Below are positions 1 to 10,590 of a stretch of 64,000 nucleotides of DNA, piece by piece; the first letter of the stretch is position 1; every line of letters begins with the position of its first letter. Location of the stretch: the NCBI GenBank assembly GCA_964036045.1, contig OZ038379.1, positions 20,112,476 through 20,176,475 on the forward strand, in the 5' to 3' direction. This stretch comes from Eutreptiella sp. 'Long Island Sound 2002'. Taxonomy: Eukaryota > Euglenozoa > Euglenophyceae > Eutreptiales > Eutreptiaceae. The notes beneath the pieces were generated by a model that had not been told where the DNA came from, made no database searches, and saw only the letters and a list, made by a program, of their open reading frames with translations. A program made the position numbers and the translations under genes.

Positions 1-14
1 CAGTTGATATCTTC

Positions 15-1475
15 ATGCCGCAAGAGGACAGGCTCTTCTGTGCACATGCACATGAGAGCCTTGTTGCCCAGTGTACGGTTGATTTGGATGAAGACTTGGA
101 GGCGGAATGGTCGTTGCTCCAACTTCAAGCTGTGGTTCAGCAATGTCTAAAGACGTCAGCAGCCCCAGCACCACCTTCGGAAACTCTCAAAACTGCACCA
201 GGCACACAGGTAGTCCAGGTTGTCGAACACCCAAAGTCTGTGATAATGGGACTCCCATTTCACGTATTCGGCGACGTCTTCTCCTTTGTTCCTCTCCGTT
301 CCCTCTCGGAGGCTGCCACCGTGTGCAGCAGTTGGGCCGCAGTGGCCCGCTTTGCTGTGGAGGAGACGGAGAAGAGGGCTGAGCAATATGTGCACGAAGG
401 GTTGCTCCGTATGGCTACCACCAATTCTCCTTGGGAAAGCCTCGACAAATTCCAGACTGCCATCGCCGTCTTTCCGAGGATGATTAAGGCATATTATTGG
501 GCGGCAAAGGCCTTTCTCATCCTCAATGACTGCGAAGGTGCCATTCGCACCATGGATCGTGCCTTGCAGCAACAACCATCTCGGTCGGAGAGTCTCAAGT
601 TGCAAGCTTGCATCCTGTACACCTACGGTGATGACCGCCATGCCAGCGAGCTCCTTGAGGAAGCCCTTCGCTTGGAGCCAAACGATGCCACGATTCACTT
701 TGAGCTCGGGTTTTGTTATCAAGGGCTTCGAGAATTTGCCAAGGCCATCGATTGTTATGCAGCTGCCCTCCGACTCAATTACACTCGTGCTTTTGTGGCA
801 CTGGCGAACCGGGCTGATTGTTGGTACCACAGCAACAAGATGGAAGAAGCCTTGGAGGATCTGACAGCCTCGTTGCTTATCTGCCCTCACTACCCCTTGG
901 CTTTGAGGATCCGTGCCATTGTAAATGAGCACCTGGGAGATGCCCACGCCGCGCACAAGGACTACACCACCATCATTGAAACTGCGACAGATCCGAAGGT
1001 CCAATCCGACGCCTATTGCGACCGCGCTGTCTGTTTCGGCGACGTGGACGTGGACGACATCGAGCAAGCCCATCGGATCTATCCCAACTACCTGAAACCT
1101 GTGCAGTTCAAAGCATCTGCATTGGTAAACGATGGTCGCGTTGACGAGGCCATCACTTACGTGTCCGAGTGGATGGCAGGCACAACTGCAAACGCAGATC
1201 GTGCCAGCCAGTACGCTTTTCGTGGGGAGCTGTACTCCATCATCCGTGACTGGAAGGCGAGCATTCGAGATTACGAAAAGGCCATAGAACTCACCGAGCA
1301 TGGCAAGATTCCAGAATACCCGGATTACTGCGATGATTACGACGCTCGTGAGACTGTCTCTGCATACTTTGAGCGCCTTGAAGAACTGAAGGCCGAACAA
1401 CTGCTGGAAGAACAACCGCCTAGATTTTCCCTCGCATCCCCCACAGGAAACGATTTTTGGGGGCATTCCAATTAG
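15..1475 (+). CDS. F-box / TPR-repeat protein, left copy
   Basis: Intact 486-residue frame. An F-box lies at about residues 78-118 (LPFHVFGDVFSFVPLRSL, then VCSSWAAVARF), matching the usual Leu-Pro...Phe...Leu-Pro...Val-Cys..Trp pattern. About six tetratricopeptide repeats follow, from residue 125 to about 430 (for example AIDCYAAALRLN and AIRDYEKAIEL). F-box proteins bridge substrates to SKP1-cullin (SCF) ubiquitin ligases, and TPR arrays bind partner proteins. The target is unknown. The start given is the first ATG. The right-arm copy is open for 29 more codons upstream, so the true start may lie outside the window. Differences from the right copy are scattered substitutions with no stop, so both look functional. 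Membership of the two families is clear; the role in ubiquitination is inferred. Confidence 0.9.
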   Translation: MPQEDRLFCAHAHESLVAQCTVDLDEDLEAEWSLLQLQAVVQQCLKTSAAPAPPSETLKTAPGTQVVQVVEHPKSVIMGLPFHVFGDVFSFVPLRSLSEAATVCSSWAAVARFAVEETEKRAEQYVHEGLLRMATTNSPWESLDKFQTAIAVFPRMIKAYYWAAKAFLILNDCEGAIRTMDRALQQQPSRSESLKLQACILYTYGDDRHASELLEEALRLEPNDATIHFELGFCYQGLREFAKAIDCYAAALRLNYTRAFVALANRADCWYHSNKMEEALEDLTASLLICPHYPLALRIRAIVNEHLGDAHAAHKDYTTIIETATDPKVQSDAYCDRAVCFGDVDVDDIEQAHRIYPNYLKPVQFKASALVNDGRVDEAITYVSEWMAGTTANADRASQYAFRGELYSIIRDWKASIRDYEKAIELTEHGKIPEYPDYCDDYDARETVSAYFERLEELKAEQLLEEQPPRFSLASPTGNDFWGHSN

Positions 1476-3895
1476 GGAAGGTTTCACATTGTGCATTTCG
1501 TCGGATTCGATGCGGTTTGTACGTATTTTTATTTGAAAACCCTGGTCAGGACTTCTTTGGCTGACCAACCAGTGTTTTTGTGGGAAAGCAGGAGGTTTGG
1601 CGCGAGAGCCATGGCATTGTTGTTCTACAATGCTGAACAGAGCAGTCCACCTGCACTCTCGCTGATGCTTTACTGTGAAAACCAATTCGTTCAATAGTTC
1701 TTGAATTGCACAATTTGCGGCTGGTAGCCCGCTGTGCACCGCTGCTGCTGCGACCATCACTCAAGCCGCTTTGGACAAATGGACAGATAAAATGAATGTG
1801 TGGTTGCTCGCCAGCCTAACAGCTCCACATTCGCCAAAGCCCCCTAAAATGCCACAGCCCCACACTCCTGTACTTCCCTGTAGTTCCTTATAACCCTATA
1901 CCCCTAAAGCCCCACACTCCTGAAAGCCACAGCTCCAGAGCTGCACATAGCCCAAGTGCTCCACACCCCGAAGCTCCGAGAGCTCCTGACTGGCCAAAGA
2001 TTCCTGCAGTACCACAGTCAGAAACCCCTGGAGCCCCAATTTCACACAAAAGCATTGCCCACAACTCCCCCCCCCCCAATACTTACAGCCCAAAGCACCC
2101 ACAGTTCCACAGCCCGCAACTGTCGCTTTTTAGACATGGAAAGAATCATGGAAATCGCAATTCATTTTGGCAGGTAGCACAACACAAGGCAAGTTACTCA
2201 CTGCATATGCAATGGCACACGCAGCCTGGCACTGTGGGAGACCTGGCCGTTGACGTGATGGAAACGACGCAACATATGGTGTTTTGCCCGTGCAAGGAAG
2301 GAGGGCCACAACAGCTGGTGTTGCAGAAGAGTAGTGTGGTGAAGTAAAGCGAAAGAGGTTTCCTTGAAAGAACCCCCGTTCAGCCATGATCAGCCTCACG
2401 CTAGAGGCATGCATTCAACCTCTTTGACGAACGGGACAACAAATTTTATGTTGATTTGATCACATATTGTTTGTGACAAGATAGGGACAAAATCGTTGGT
2501 TCTGCTCATATGCTGCACGCATTGCAGCGTGGCCTATCTACTGATAATCTGCAGTTCGTGTGGAGGCCCGTTTCGAGTATTATACAGCAGGTCAGACACC
2601 AGTGCCAAAGCCTTCGTGCGGTGCCCTAGTCTGTGTCCGGCTTTGGCGTTGAACAAAAAGCTGGCGCTCTTGAAACCAGCCTGACCGATTGTCATTCTTT
2701 GACAATTGGCAGTTGGCACTAAGCCAATGGTATGTTACAATTCCCTTAACCGTTCCTGCGTGTCAGCTATCATAGGGCTTTGGCCCAACACAGCAATTCC
2801 CAAACACAGCAATTGTTGTGGTTCCAGGGCTCGACAACTCTAGCCCCTAGGAAACTCACCCCCTTTCCGACGCCAACCATTTATGCTGCGGGTGGGTAGT
2901 GGTCTTGTTCACTTGTGCCGGGAACTCTGTGGTTTTTGTGCATCGTGGCTGTTGCCTAAGATGATCTGAATCTAAACCCTTCTGAACAACAAGGAACATC
3001 CATCTACATGTTCTACATTTGTATTTCTCAACACTTTTGAACAAACGATGCACTTTTGCATATCATACAGCCGCATTTCAACAAAGTGATCAAGAGCTTT
3101 ACGGTTTGACAGCCACATTTGGAGGCACCTTGAGCACAGCGCAATTTCGGTCAGTTCGCTGAACCAAAGCATTGTAGTGCATGCCACTAGTGGTGAAGCA
3201 TACATCCCCTTCTCTGGTTGAGTTTGCCAATTCCGCAATTTGGAATTTTCTCGAGGAAATTGCATTATATCAGAGTTTCTTCCAAAACCGGGTCAGGGGC
3301 TGGTCCACCCAGTCCCTTTACAATATTTTGATGCCCACAAACTTTTTTTTCCGACACTTTGCAGCTATAAAATGCCAAGCACATTGACTGCTTGGATTCT
3401 TTATTTTGGACCCACAGAGGGTGCTGCCGCATGGTGCACACCGTACATCAGGGTGTGCATCCTCAACCCTCCTTGCATGTGGGCACCAAGCCACCGTGTC
3501 TTTGCGTTTCAAGTCCTGCGGCTTTGCTGTGCAGCCTGGCCTAGAACGCAGGATGCTTGAATTCTGCAGGGCGCGCGGTGCGTGGGAAGCACCCACACAG
3601 CTCCACATCTTAATGCCCAACATCGTCGCCACAACCCGCAACATGTATGACCATCAACTGAATTCCTTGATCCCTCTGTCCAATATGCAGCCAGGTCCCA
3701 ACCGATACGAAACATACATCCCTGTATCTTGCACATGCCTTGGCACAGTGGGGTTGACAACCAATGGCGACTGCACAACTAGGGACAGTCACTAACCGTT
3801 TGCCAGTGACATGGTTTTTAGGGGATGGATTCCGCTTGACAGTGTCCCCGAGAAGCATTGGAAGAGGGTATTATTGGACTCCCAATCAAATGGCA

Positions 3896-4765
3896 CTCTT
3901 TTGCCCTTGTAAGCACTGTGCCCCCCCCCCCCCCACCCTGGGGGGTCAAAGTACCAACCTGACACTTGCTCAGCCTTCACGGCACCCTTCCCCCCACACA
4001 CAGAACAGCGAACCTTGCTGGCCGTTGTGCTTTGTGGTTACCAACCATTTGCCACGCAGTCAACATTCCCTGAGGGTACCAACAAAAAAATACCAACATT
4101 CCTAGATTCCTAGATCAACCAGAATGATGCATGGTTTTTGGTGTTTTTGGTGGTCTGCGTCTCTGCACTCTCGAATAAGAATATGTTACCCCAGTCTCTA
4201 ATATATTCAGTGTCATGTTTGGATTCCTCCTTCAACATGCATCAACACACAGAGACCTCATAGCAATGCAAACCCTCAGGGTGTGGAACGTAAGATCAGT
4301 AGGTGTAGAACGTAAGTGGCACATCACTGTGGCAAAACCCCATGACATTAAACGAGGAAGGCACACCTTCGAGTCCCGGCGGTCTGTCCCTTGAGGGAAG
4401 TGGGCTGCGGGCTGAAATAAACAAGCAATTGAGCCAGATTGAGCCAATGCAAGTGTGCCCACACAGTGCATAGTTATCCCCTTTGTCTAGTCCCCCAAGG
4501 TGCTCAATTTTTTTTGGCTGCTGTCGCGATTGGGGTGCACGGTGCACCGCATGCGTGCTGTACACAAATTAGGAAATTTTGAAACCCCTTTACTTGAAGT
4601 AAATATATATAGTATTGTCATCATGGGCCACCAGAAGTGCATTTTTGTGCATCCTTATTCCCTTTGTGTCAATCTGAATATGTTGGTGTTATAGGATGAT
4701 GTTTCTTGGGGTGCCAGTACAAAAGTGGTGCAAGCCCGGTGGTACATGGAACCCGGACTACATTT
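3896..4765 (+). repeat. Left-arm-specific segment of about 870 bp
   Basis: The right arm jumps from the equivalent of position 3895 to the equivalent of 4766 with only about 12 unrelated bases between. The segment includes a C-run near 3920 preceded by the motif ttgcccttgtaagcac, which resembles the terminal motif of the poly-C/G elements, so it may be a degraded member. No coding region is recognised inside it. Confidence 0.5.
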
Positions 4766-5228
4766 CCTCCATTTGGCCCCTATTGGATATTTATGTCGAA
4801 TCATTGCTCCGTATAGCTCGTTTTGGTGTTGTTTTGCATACAGGCAGTAGTGGTGTGGCTTCCTCTCCAGCAGTAGCAACGTCCCACGTCATGTTGAGTG
4901 CAGCCTTCCTTGCGTGGACTTGTGCAATGTACATGATGTTGGCAGTCACCTACGGTAGCGAGCTTGCATGCTGAGCCTTGCAGAGAAGAGTTTTCTTCGC
5001 CAAATCTCAATGCATGAGAGTGCAGACTCACATGGTGTGTGGGACAGTCTTTGGTGCCCATTTCCAGCTCAAAAGATCTCTATCAGGGGGTTTAAGCCCA
5101 GGGATGTGAGCCAGTGTACTGCTGTGGCAGTGCACATGCAGTGGATCAACTTTTCCTGCCAAATTTGCCGTTTTTTTTTTTGGCTGCCAATCTTGTGTTG
5201 GCTGCCCATGCTGTTCTTGATTCTGCAA

Positions 5229-5283
5229 GGCTGGTGGTGGTGGTGGTGGTCGTCGTCGTCGTTGTCGTGGTGGTGATGGTGGC
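5229..5283 (+). repeat. GGT/CGT trinucleotide microsatellite, left arm
   Basis: A run of ggt and cgt triplets. Its partner at 44878-44943 is longer and rearranged, so repeat length has changed since the arms duplicated. Confidence 0.9.
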
Positions 5284-5538
5284 AGTTCTAGGCATAGCAT
5301 AGCAACCCATCCCCAAGATGGTGTTGCAGTGTCACATACTGTCTGGTGTGCATGATTCTCTGACCTTCTCTACCCAAGATGTACTCACCAGCCGGGGTGG
5401 TCACATTGGTTGCAGTGCAAGTTTGCTGTGATCAGGCCTACCAGAAATCTCAGGCATGCGAATCAATGGTTGCCCCAACCGAAAGATATATGTGGCAATC
5501 ACTGCTATCAGTAAGCAAAATGGCAGCATTCCAGCATA

Positions 5539-6450
5539 ACCCCCCACCCCACCCCCTTGTCCAAGCAATGCCCTTTGTGATGGCGCCAGACGGCGCCTTG
5601 CTGTACAATCTGGACAATGTGTGTTGCAGCTCCGCCGCGTGAACTTGAAGTGCTGTCGGAACGCCAGAGTGCCCCTGGAGGGTGACGACCATCATCAGTC
5701 CATGGCCAAGCACCGCCCTTGTCCAAGCACCACTACCAGGTGAAACCGTCGCTTTTGCAACCGTCAATTTTATGGTTCCACTTCCGGTTTCAGTTTTGTT
5801 TGTCCGGTGTTGTGCAAATTTTTCTTGCCAGAATGAGTACTCTTTTGCTGAAGAACCATTCCGTTTGTGTGTACTGCAGTCCCAAATGCCTTTTTCTCCC
5901 AATTGGCTACCCTCTGAAGTACAGAAGGTCCACTCGGGAAATGGCAAACGGTGTCCTCATTTGCCATCTGGCGACAACTTCGTAAACATCACATATGAGT
6001 GGTGAAGTGGTGCTCCATGACCGTGCGCCCCTAAAGCTGCCCCTAAACCTGCATCCAAGCGCACCAGGGCACCCGCCCAACCTGCAGCCAAAGAAGGTGC
6101 TGCTGAGCATGTGCAGTTATTCCGCATGCAATACAAGCGGGGCACTGGGTTTTATTTTGGGTTTAATTATGAACCCATGTAGAAGTAATGCACTCGCACC
6201 AAAGGAATCCATGAAATGACAAGTTGCTTCGTAATTTGACAGATTCCAGAGTTCTGCAATGCTGTGTTGCTGCATGTGTGCTTGCATTTTAGCCCATACA
6301 CACGTTGGGGTAGGGGGGCGCGTCACAAGCTGGCAGCGGTTTCGGAAAGGAGGTGCCGCATGTTGTCACCATCCTTGTTCAAGCACCGCTGCCTGGTGAA
6401 ACCGTTGTTTTCTGTGCCTTTGGTGTTGCTTGGACAGGGGGGGGGGGGGG
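5539..6450 (+). mobile_element. Poly-C/G-ended element inserted in left arm
   Basis: About 912 bp is absent from the right arm, where the uninterrupted sequence is catagcaccgg. The left end reads C-runs then cttgtccaagca. The right end reads tgcttggacag then a G-run, so the termini are inverted repeats. A second internal copy of the terminal motif with ccaggtgaaaccg lies near 5725 and again near 6390. No intact transposase is present. TA is seen on the left side only, so the target duplication is not preserved on the right. Confidence 0.75.
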
Positions 6451-6699
6451 GCACCGGAACGGATGGTCTCACGTTGAGGCCTCGCTTACCATTTTCGGTG
6501 TTGTGCCAGTTGCAGGTTTGCAGCTTTGGGCTTTGGAGGGGGTGGGGGGCCCCTCATGGGGGGGGTTATGTTGTGTGCCGTGTGAAAAATAGGCGATTTT
6601 GGGCGGAGCACCTGACACAGTGCTCCTACAGTGCGGAGATTTAGCCATATGGCCATACCAAGCAGCTGTGCATTAAGTACTAGCTAGGCCGGCAGAGGT

Positions 6700-7177
6700 A
6701 CAATTTTTGTCCGCTAGTCGGACAAGGGAAGGAAAATGGGCAATCCAGCAAGCAGATACGGGGCAGATGACTCACAGGGAACCTGTCATGCGATCATACC
6801 CCTATCAAGCACAAGCTCCAGTACCCACACAGGCACAGATTCAGAGCCCGTGGATAAACCCACTCCCTGGAGGATCGGGGGCGTCACAAGCCCCCCAGGA
6901 CACTGAAGGGATCTCCCATCAACATAGCATATCCATGCACAAAGCGCCCCACAACCCACAAGGATGCAACAAGCCAGACCACCTCAGCCTACATATGAGG
7001 AGGTAGTGGGAAAAGCCAACAACCCATTCACTGCCGCCTAGAGATTCACCATCGTTCATCAGGTAACGGCACAAGAAGAACGGGAACGACAGCGTAGACG
7101 GTGTGAACAAGGGTATCATCACGTCAGGCGACACCAGCAAGAGATACCTACCGAATTTCACCACTGCCGTGTAGATA
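6700..7177 (+). pseudogene. Decayed frame, possibly the 5' part of an RNase H retroelement
   Basis: From about 6964 a frame reads QPTYEEVVGKANNPFTAA, a stop, then a basic stretch (QEERERQRRRCEQG) and IPTEFHHCRVDT, where it is cut by the element at 7178. Upstream DNA is Gln/Pro-rich when translated (YQAQAPVPTQAQIQ). Composition resembles a retroelement gag. Assignment to the RNase H relic at 10.6-12.6 kb rests on strand and position only. Confidence 0.35.
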
Positions 7178-7763
7178 CCCCCCCCCCCCTTGCGCAAGCA
7201 CGGCCTTGTCTAAGCACGAAGACCCCGTGTGACCGTTGTTTTGATGGGTTTTTCTGACCATGGTTTTTATGGTCAGAAATTTATTGTTTCATGATTGTGC
7301 GCTGATCGTACATGGAAAGAAGGGCTGGGTCATGTTTGTGATGGTTCCTCTTGCTCACAACAACATTCTGCTTGGTACTGCAACCCAATGGCAATTGTTT
7401 TGCTGTATGGGCTAAAGCAGCCCGTGGGATTTGGGGCCTCGGCCATGTTTTCGAGGGCAAGCTTTACTTCATCAAAGATATTGTTGATGACAGTTTTGTC
7501 CCCAAGAATAGAAAGCCTAAACCATTCCGTGCCCGTTGATGGGCAGTAAGCACACCAGGACCATGCTGAATTTTGCCTACACGTTGTGTTCTAGTGCCAT
7601 GTTTGTGAGTGATGTGCTTGGTGTGGGGTACGGGCAGGTTTTCTGTGTGCAGTGTCTCTTTGTGTTGCGCGTCGCCCGCAAGCACGGGCTTGTCCAAGCA
7701 CGGGGACCCCGTGTGACCGTTGTTTTTCTGACCTTGGCCGTGCTTGCGCAAGGGGGGGGGGGG
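7178..7763 (+). mobile_element. Compact poly-C/G-ended element with TA(C) target duplication
   Basis: A 586-bp unit starts with a C-run followed by ttgcgcaagcacggcc. It ends with the inverse of that motif followed by a G-run, and is flanked on both sides by TAC. Near both ends there is also a same-orientation subterminal module (gcttgtccaagcac then ccccgtgtgaccgttg). It contains a small frame homologous to one in the larger element at 46774-48850 (residues VMVPLAHNNILLGTATQ here, a similar VPRAHTNIPL there). It interrupts an older open frame of a retroelement relic. This is a MITE-sized transposon whose transposase source is unknown. Confidence 0.8.
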
Positions 7764-7819
7764 TACCATCTAGAAGAGCTGGTGTGAAGACAACGTACGC
7801 AGCATATGCACCCATATGT

Positions 7820-8990
7820 ACCCTGACCGCCCTTGAAACCCCCCCCTTGCAATCCCCCGCCCCGGGGGGGGGGGTCGTCACTTGACTGTTTTGCTAGGCA
7901 ATCTCTATTGCGGTGGTTTGTGTTCCCCATCTGTCACACGCACGTTCTTGCATTGCTTTCCCATCGCTTCAAATCAGTCATCAAATCAGTTTTGCCACAT
8001 TCCGTTCAAATCAGCCTGGCATATGTACCGAATGCGGCAAAACTGCAGCCCATTTGGCAAAGGCCCCACAACAGTGGCCAACACATGTGCACCAAATGTG
8101 CGTGAGTGGTACCATCACGGGGGGGCGTGGCCGGGCCCGGTCCTTGTATGCAACACCCCCCCCCCCCGGGTTTTGAGAGATAGTGGTGTTGGGGTCATGA
8201 CGCCAACGGCGGCGAAGTTTTTTTGTGCATGCTTCCCTTTCATCAAACCATCCATGTTTTGAGCGCCAAATTAGAAACACACATAACACAAGTGAAGGGA
8301 CTTTTGCATGGAGGTGGGGGGGAGTTGGGGGGGGTCGGCTGGAGGGTCGGGGGTGGGGGGCTGGGGGGGGTTCCCAAGGTGGAGGGGCCTACACGCGACC
8401 CACTACTACCACATGCATACCTCCGGGGCGGATGTGTGTCTGGGGCGGGTTTGGGGAAGCTGCTGGTGGCTGTTGTGAAGCAAGGGCTGCAGATGGGCAG
8501 GTGTGTCCACAGTGGTTGTGGTGATCTTTCACTTTGCAACAAACGACGTTTGTTGAGCGCCTCGTCTTATACACGGTCACCATCTTGGGTCTGAAAAAGG
8601 GACGCGACACCCCAGTGCTTCATCTTCATCAGCCACACCCCCTGTGCCTGACATGCAAACTGTACATCTGCAACAGTTCAACGTGTGCTCTTCTCGTCCT
8701 TTGGACCCCCAAAATCGTCTGTGCTACATGAATCATATTGGCAGAGCATCAATCCCCAAGTTTTAACAGATAGCTTGGGGGGGTGTCGCATCAGGACCGG
8801 TTGTAGTCGCCCCTCTGTGGGTACCCGATTTCCTGCGAGTGCTCATGGGTAAGGTATCGCGGTATCGGTGGTGGGACTACCCTGACCCCCCTTGAAATAC
8901 CCCCCCCTCTAGCGTGCAAGGGTCTCCCCCCTTTTGGGGGGGGGGGGGGGCAAGTGACGGTCTCCTCCCTGAGGGGTGGGTGGATGCAAA
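7820..8990. repeat. Cluster of C/G-run repeats of a second family
   Basis: Two copies of the motif accctgacc(g/c)cccttgaaa followed by C-runs lie at about 7821 and 8880. They are followed by G-runs and g(t/a)cacttgac- or caagtgacgg-like ends. Long G tracts also lie at 8300-8380. These motifs recur at 13409-13555 and 43998-44132, defining a family distinct from the ttgtccaagcac elements. No protein is recognised. Confidence 0.5.
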
Positions 8991-10590
8991 GGGTATTTCA
9001 AGGCAAACTTTGGTACCCTCCAATGATGTTGCTCTGGGACGTGCCCTTGGATTTGGGGACGGTCGGATGAAAGTGCCACCAAAGGTAGGAGGACAACATT
9101 GGGGATAGGCAGTGTGGTACATCCAAGCGCATGCAAAGCCCCCCAACATAATTACGGTTGGCGTAAGCCAGAACCGGACGAGGGACTGTCCCCGGCATCT
9201 GTGGTTTAAAGGGGCAGACTAGCTAGTCAATGCGGTGGTTAGAGTGATTGTGCCACGGCAAAAGTGCAGGGACAAAGAACAGGACGAAGTTCCGCTTGCA
9301 GAGCCCGTGACGCCACCGCCACCAATTTATGCGCCAAGAAGGACGACCCACTGCGAGAGGTATGTTGTAATGCTGTGGCTGAACCCAATACCCACATGAA
9401 GCGTTGATGACATACATTGTCTCGTACCGAGTTCTGAAGGCCGGTGACGAGACACGAATGAGAAGGTGCGCTAGCGCTCGCATCCGTATTGTACGTGATG
9501 GCAGCAACCTCGACCAATGGGAACATTCGAGCCGTACATCGTCAGTACACGAGGCTAAGAAGCCTTTATGCTCGGTGAGGCTTGGCGCCCGCCTTCGTGT
9601 TCGACGGGATGGCGGCGGCCTCCAAGTTGGTGGTGCCTTCAGCACTAGTGGTGACCTCTAGCCACAAGGGTTGGACGTTACCTCAAATCCCAGCCTGAGG
9701 GACAGAGTCTTGACCTCAAGGCATGAGACTGACAAGGTTGAGGAGGGTACAGGGCAAACACGTACAACAGCTGCAACACTCATACAACAGAGAGTCCCCA
9801 TTTTGCTAGAAATAAGTGGGATGGGCACCTATGTCATTGGCAGGCAACACCACAATTGAAAGAATCAAAACACAAGGTTTTCAGAGATGGAACATTCCAG
9901 TTGAAATGCTATGGATGCATAATGCGGCCACAGTGTGAAGGTTTGAAAGATGGAGATACTATGACAACAGACAATTGTGTGTGACCCCACATTCCTAGCT
10001 AGAGTGCAGCGAGTAGGAGGAATGGAGGGGAATGGACAGCACATGGATAGTTGGGAGGGGGATGAGGTGTATTTACAAAGATGAACAAGGTGTTTGGCAA
10101 CGGAGGGAGGATCCACAAACTGTATCACAAAGCACAGCCGATCATTGGGGATGGATGCCGGTGGCACCATACATGACACCAAAAGGGTGATGCCGGGACC
10201 GGCACTCAATCCTTCTGTTTGGCCTTTTTCCTTGTTTCCTTCTTCTGCAGGGGGTTGTTCGTTCGTGCTCTGCTCGTTGTGTGTGTTGTTCCGTTGGTTT
10301 GTTGTTGTTGCTTTCTCTCTCGCTTTTTCTCCCGTGCCATCGCCAGTTTTTCATGCTACTTGTTTTGCAAAAGTGATGCCGATCCTTTGCCCTCGCCCCC
10401 CTTTCCTTTTCCTTTTCCTTCTCCTTCCTCTTCTCCTTTCATCACTTTTCTATTCCCAGACTTGTTTGCACTTGTGTGCGACAGGGTTGGCTTTGCATCC
10501 CCTATCCTTGAACGAAAATTTGGTTCGGCATCACGTGTTGCATTCTTTCCAAGCCTAGATATGACCCGTATGTGGGGGGCAGAATGTATT
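8991..10590 (+). other. Decayed sequence between nested elements; no intact gene
   Basis: Short frames with many stops run from 9230 to 10200 (for example VTPPPPIYAPRRTTHC) and look like an old coding region, possibly RT-like, but no motif is secure. Positions 10210-10460 are rich in C/T with tracts of TTCC. No host gene is seen. Confidence 0.4.

Larger units (their letters stand above)
1..6686 (+). repeat. Left arm of a large inverted duplication
   Basis: This stretch is the reverse complement of 44393-51392. Base 1 pairs with 51392, and the two arms keep register without indels through the whole F-box/TPR gene (1-1475). Alignment then continues with substitutions and discrete insertions to about 6686, where the right arm runs into a poly-C/G element. 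The arm continues beyond the start of the window. Arm-specific DNA on this side includes 3896-4765 and 5539-6450. Coding sequence differs by about seven residues in 486. The non-coding part is visibly more diverged. Confidence 0.93.

Noticed and set aside
156-1760. 534-residue minus-strand open frame, mirrored at 49741-51237
   Set aside because: It is antisense to the F-box/TPR gene. Both copies stay open because the sense gene is conserved, and the translation shows no domain.
4330-4410. tRNA-like T-arm (ccttcgagtcccgg)
   Set aside because: No matching acceptor, D or anticodon arms could be folded around it.
8223-8594. Gly-rich frames in both strands over G tracts
   Set aside because: Created by poly-G runs; no protein-like composition outside them.
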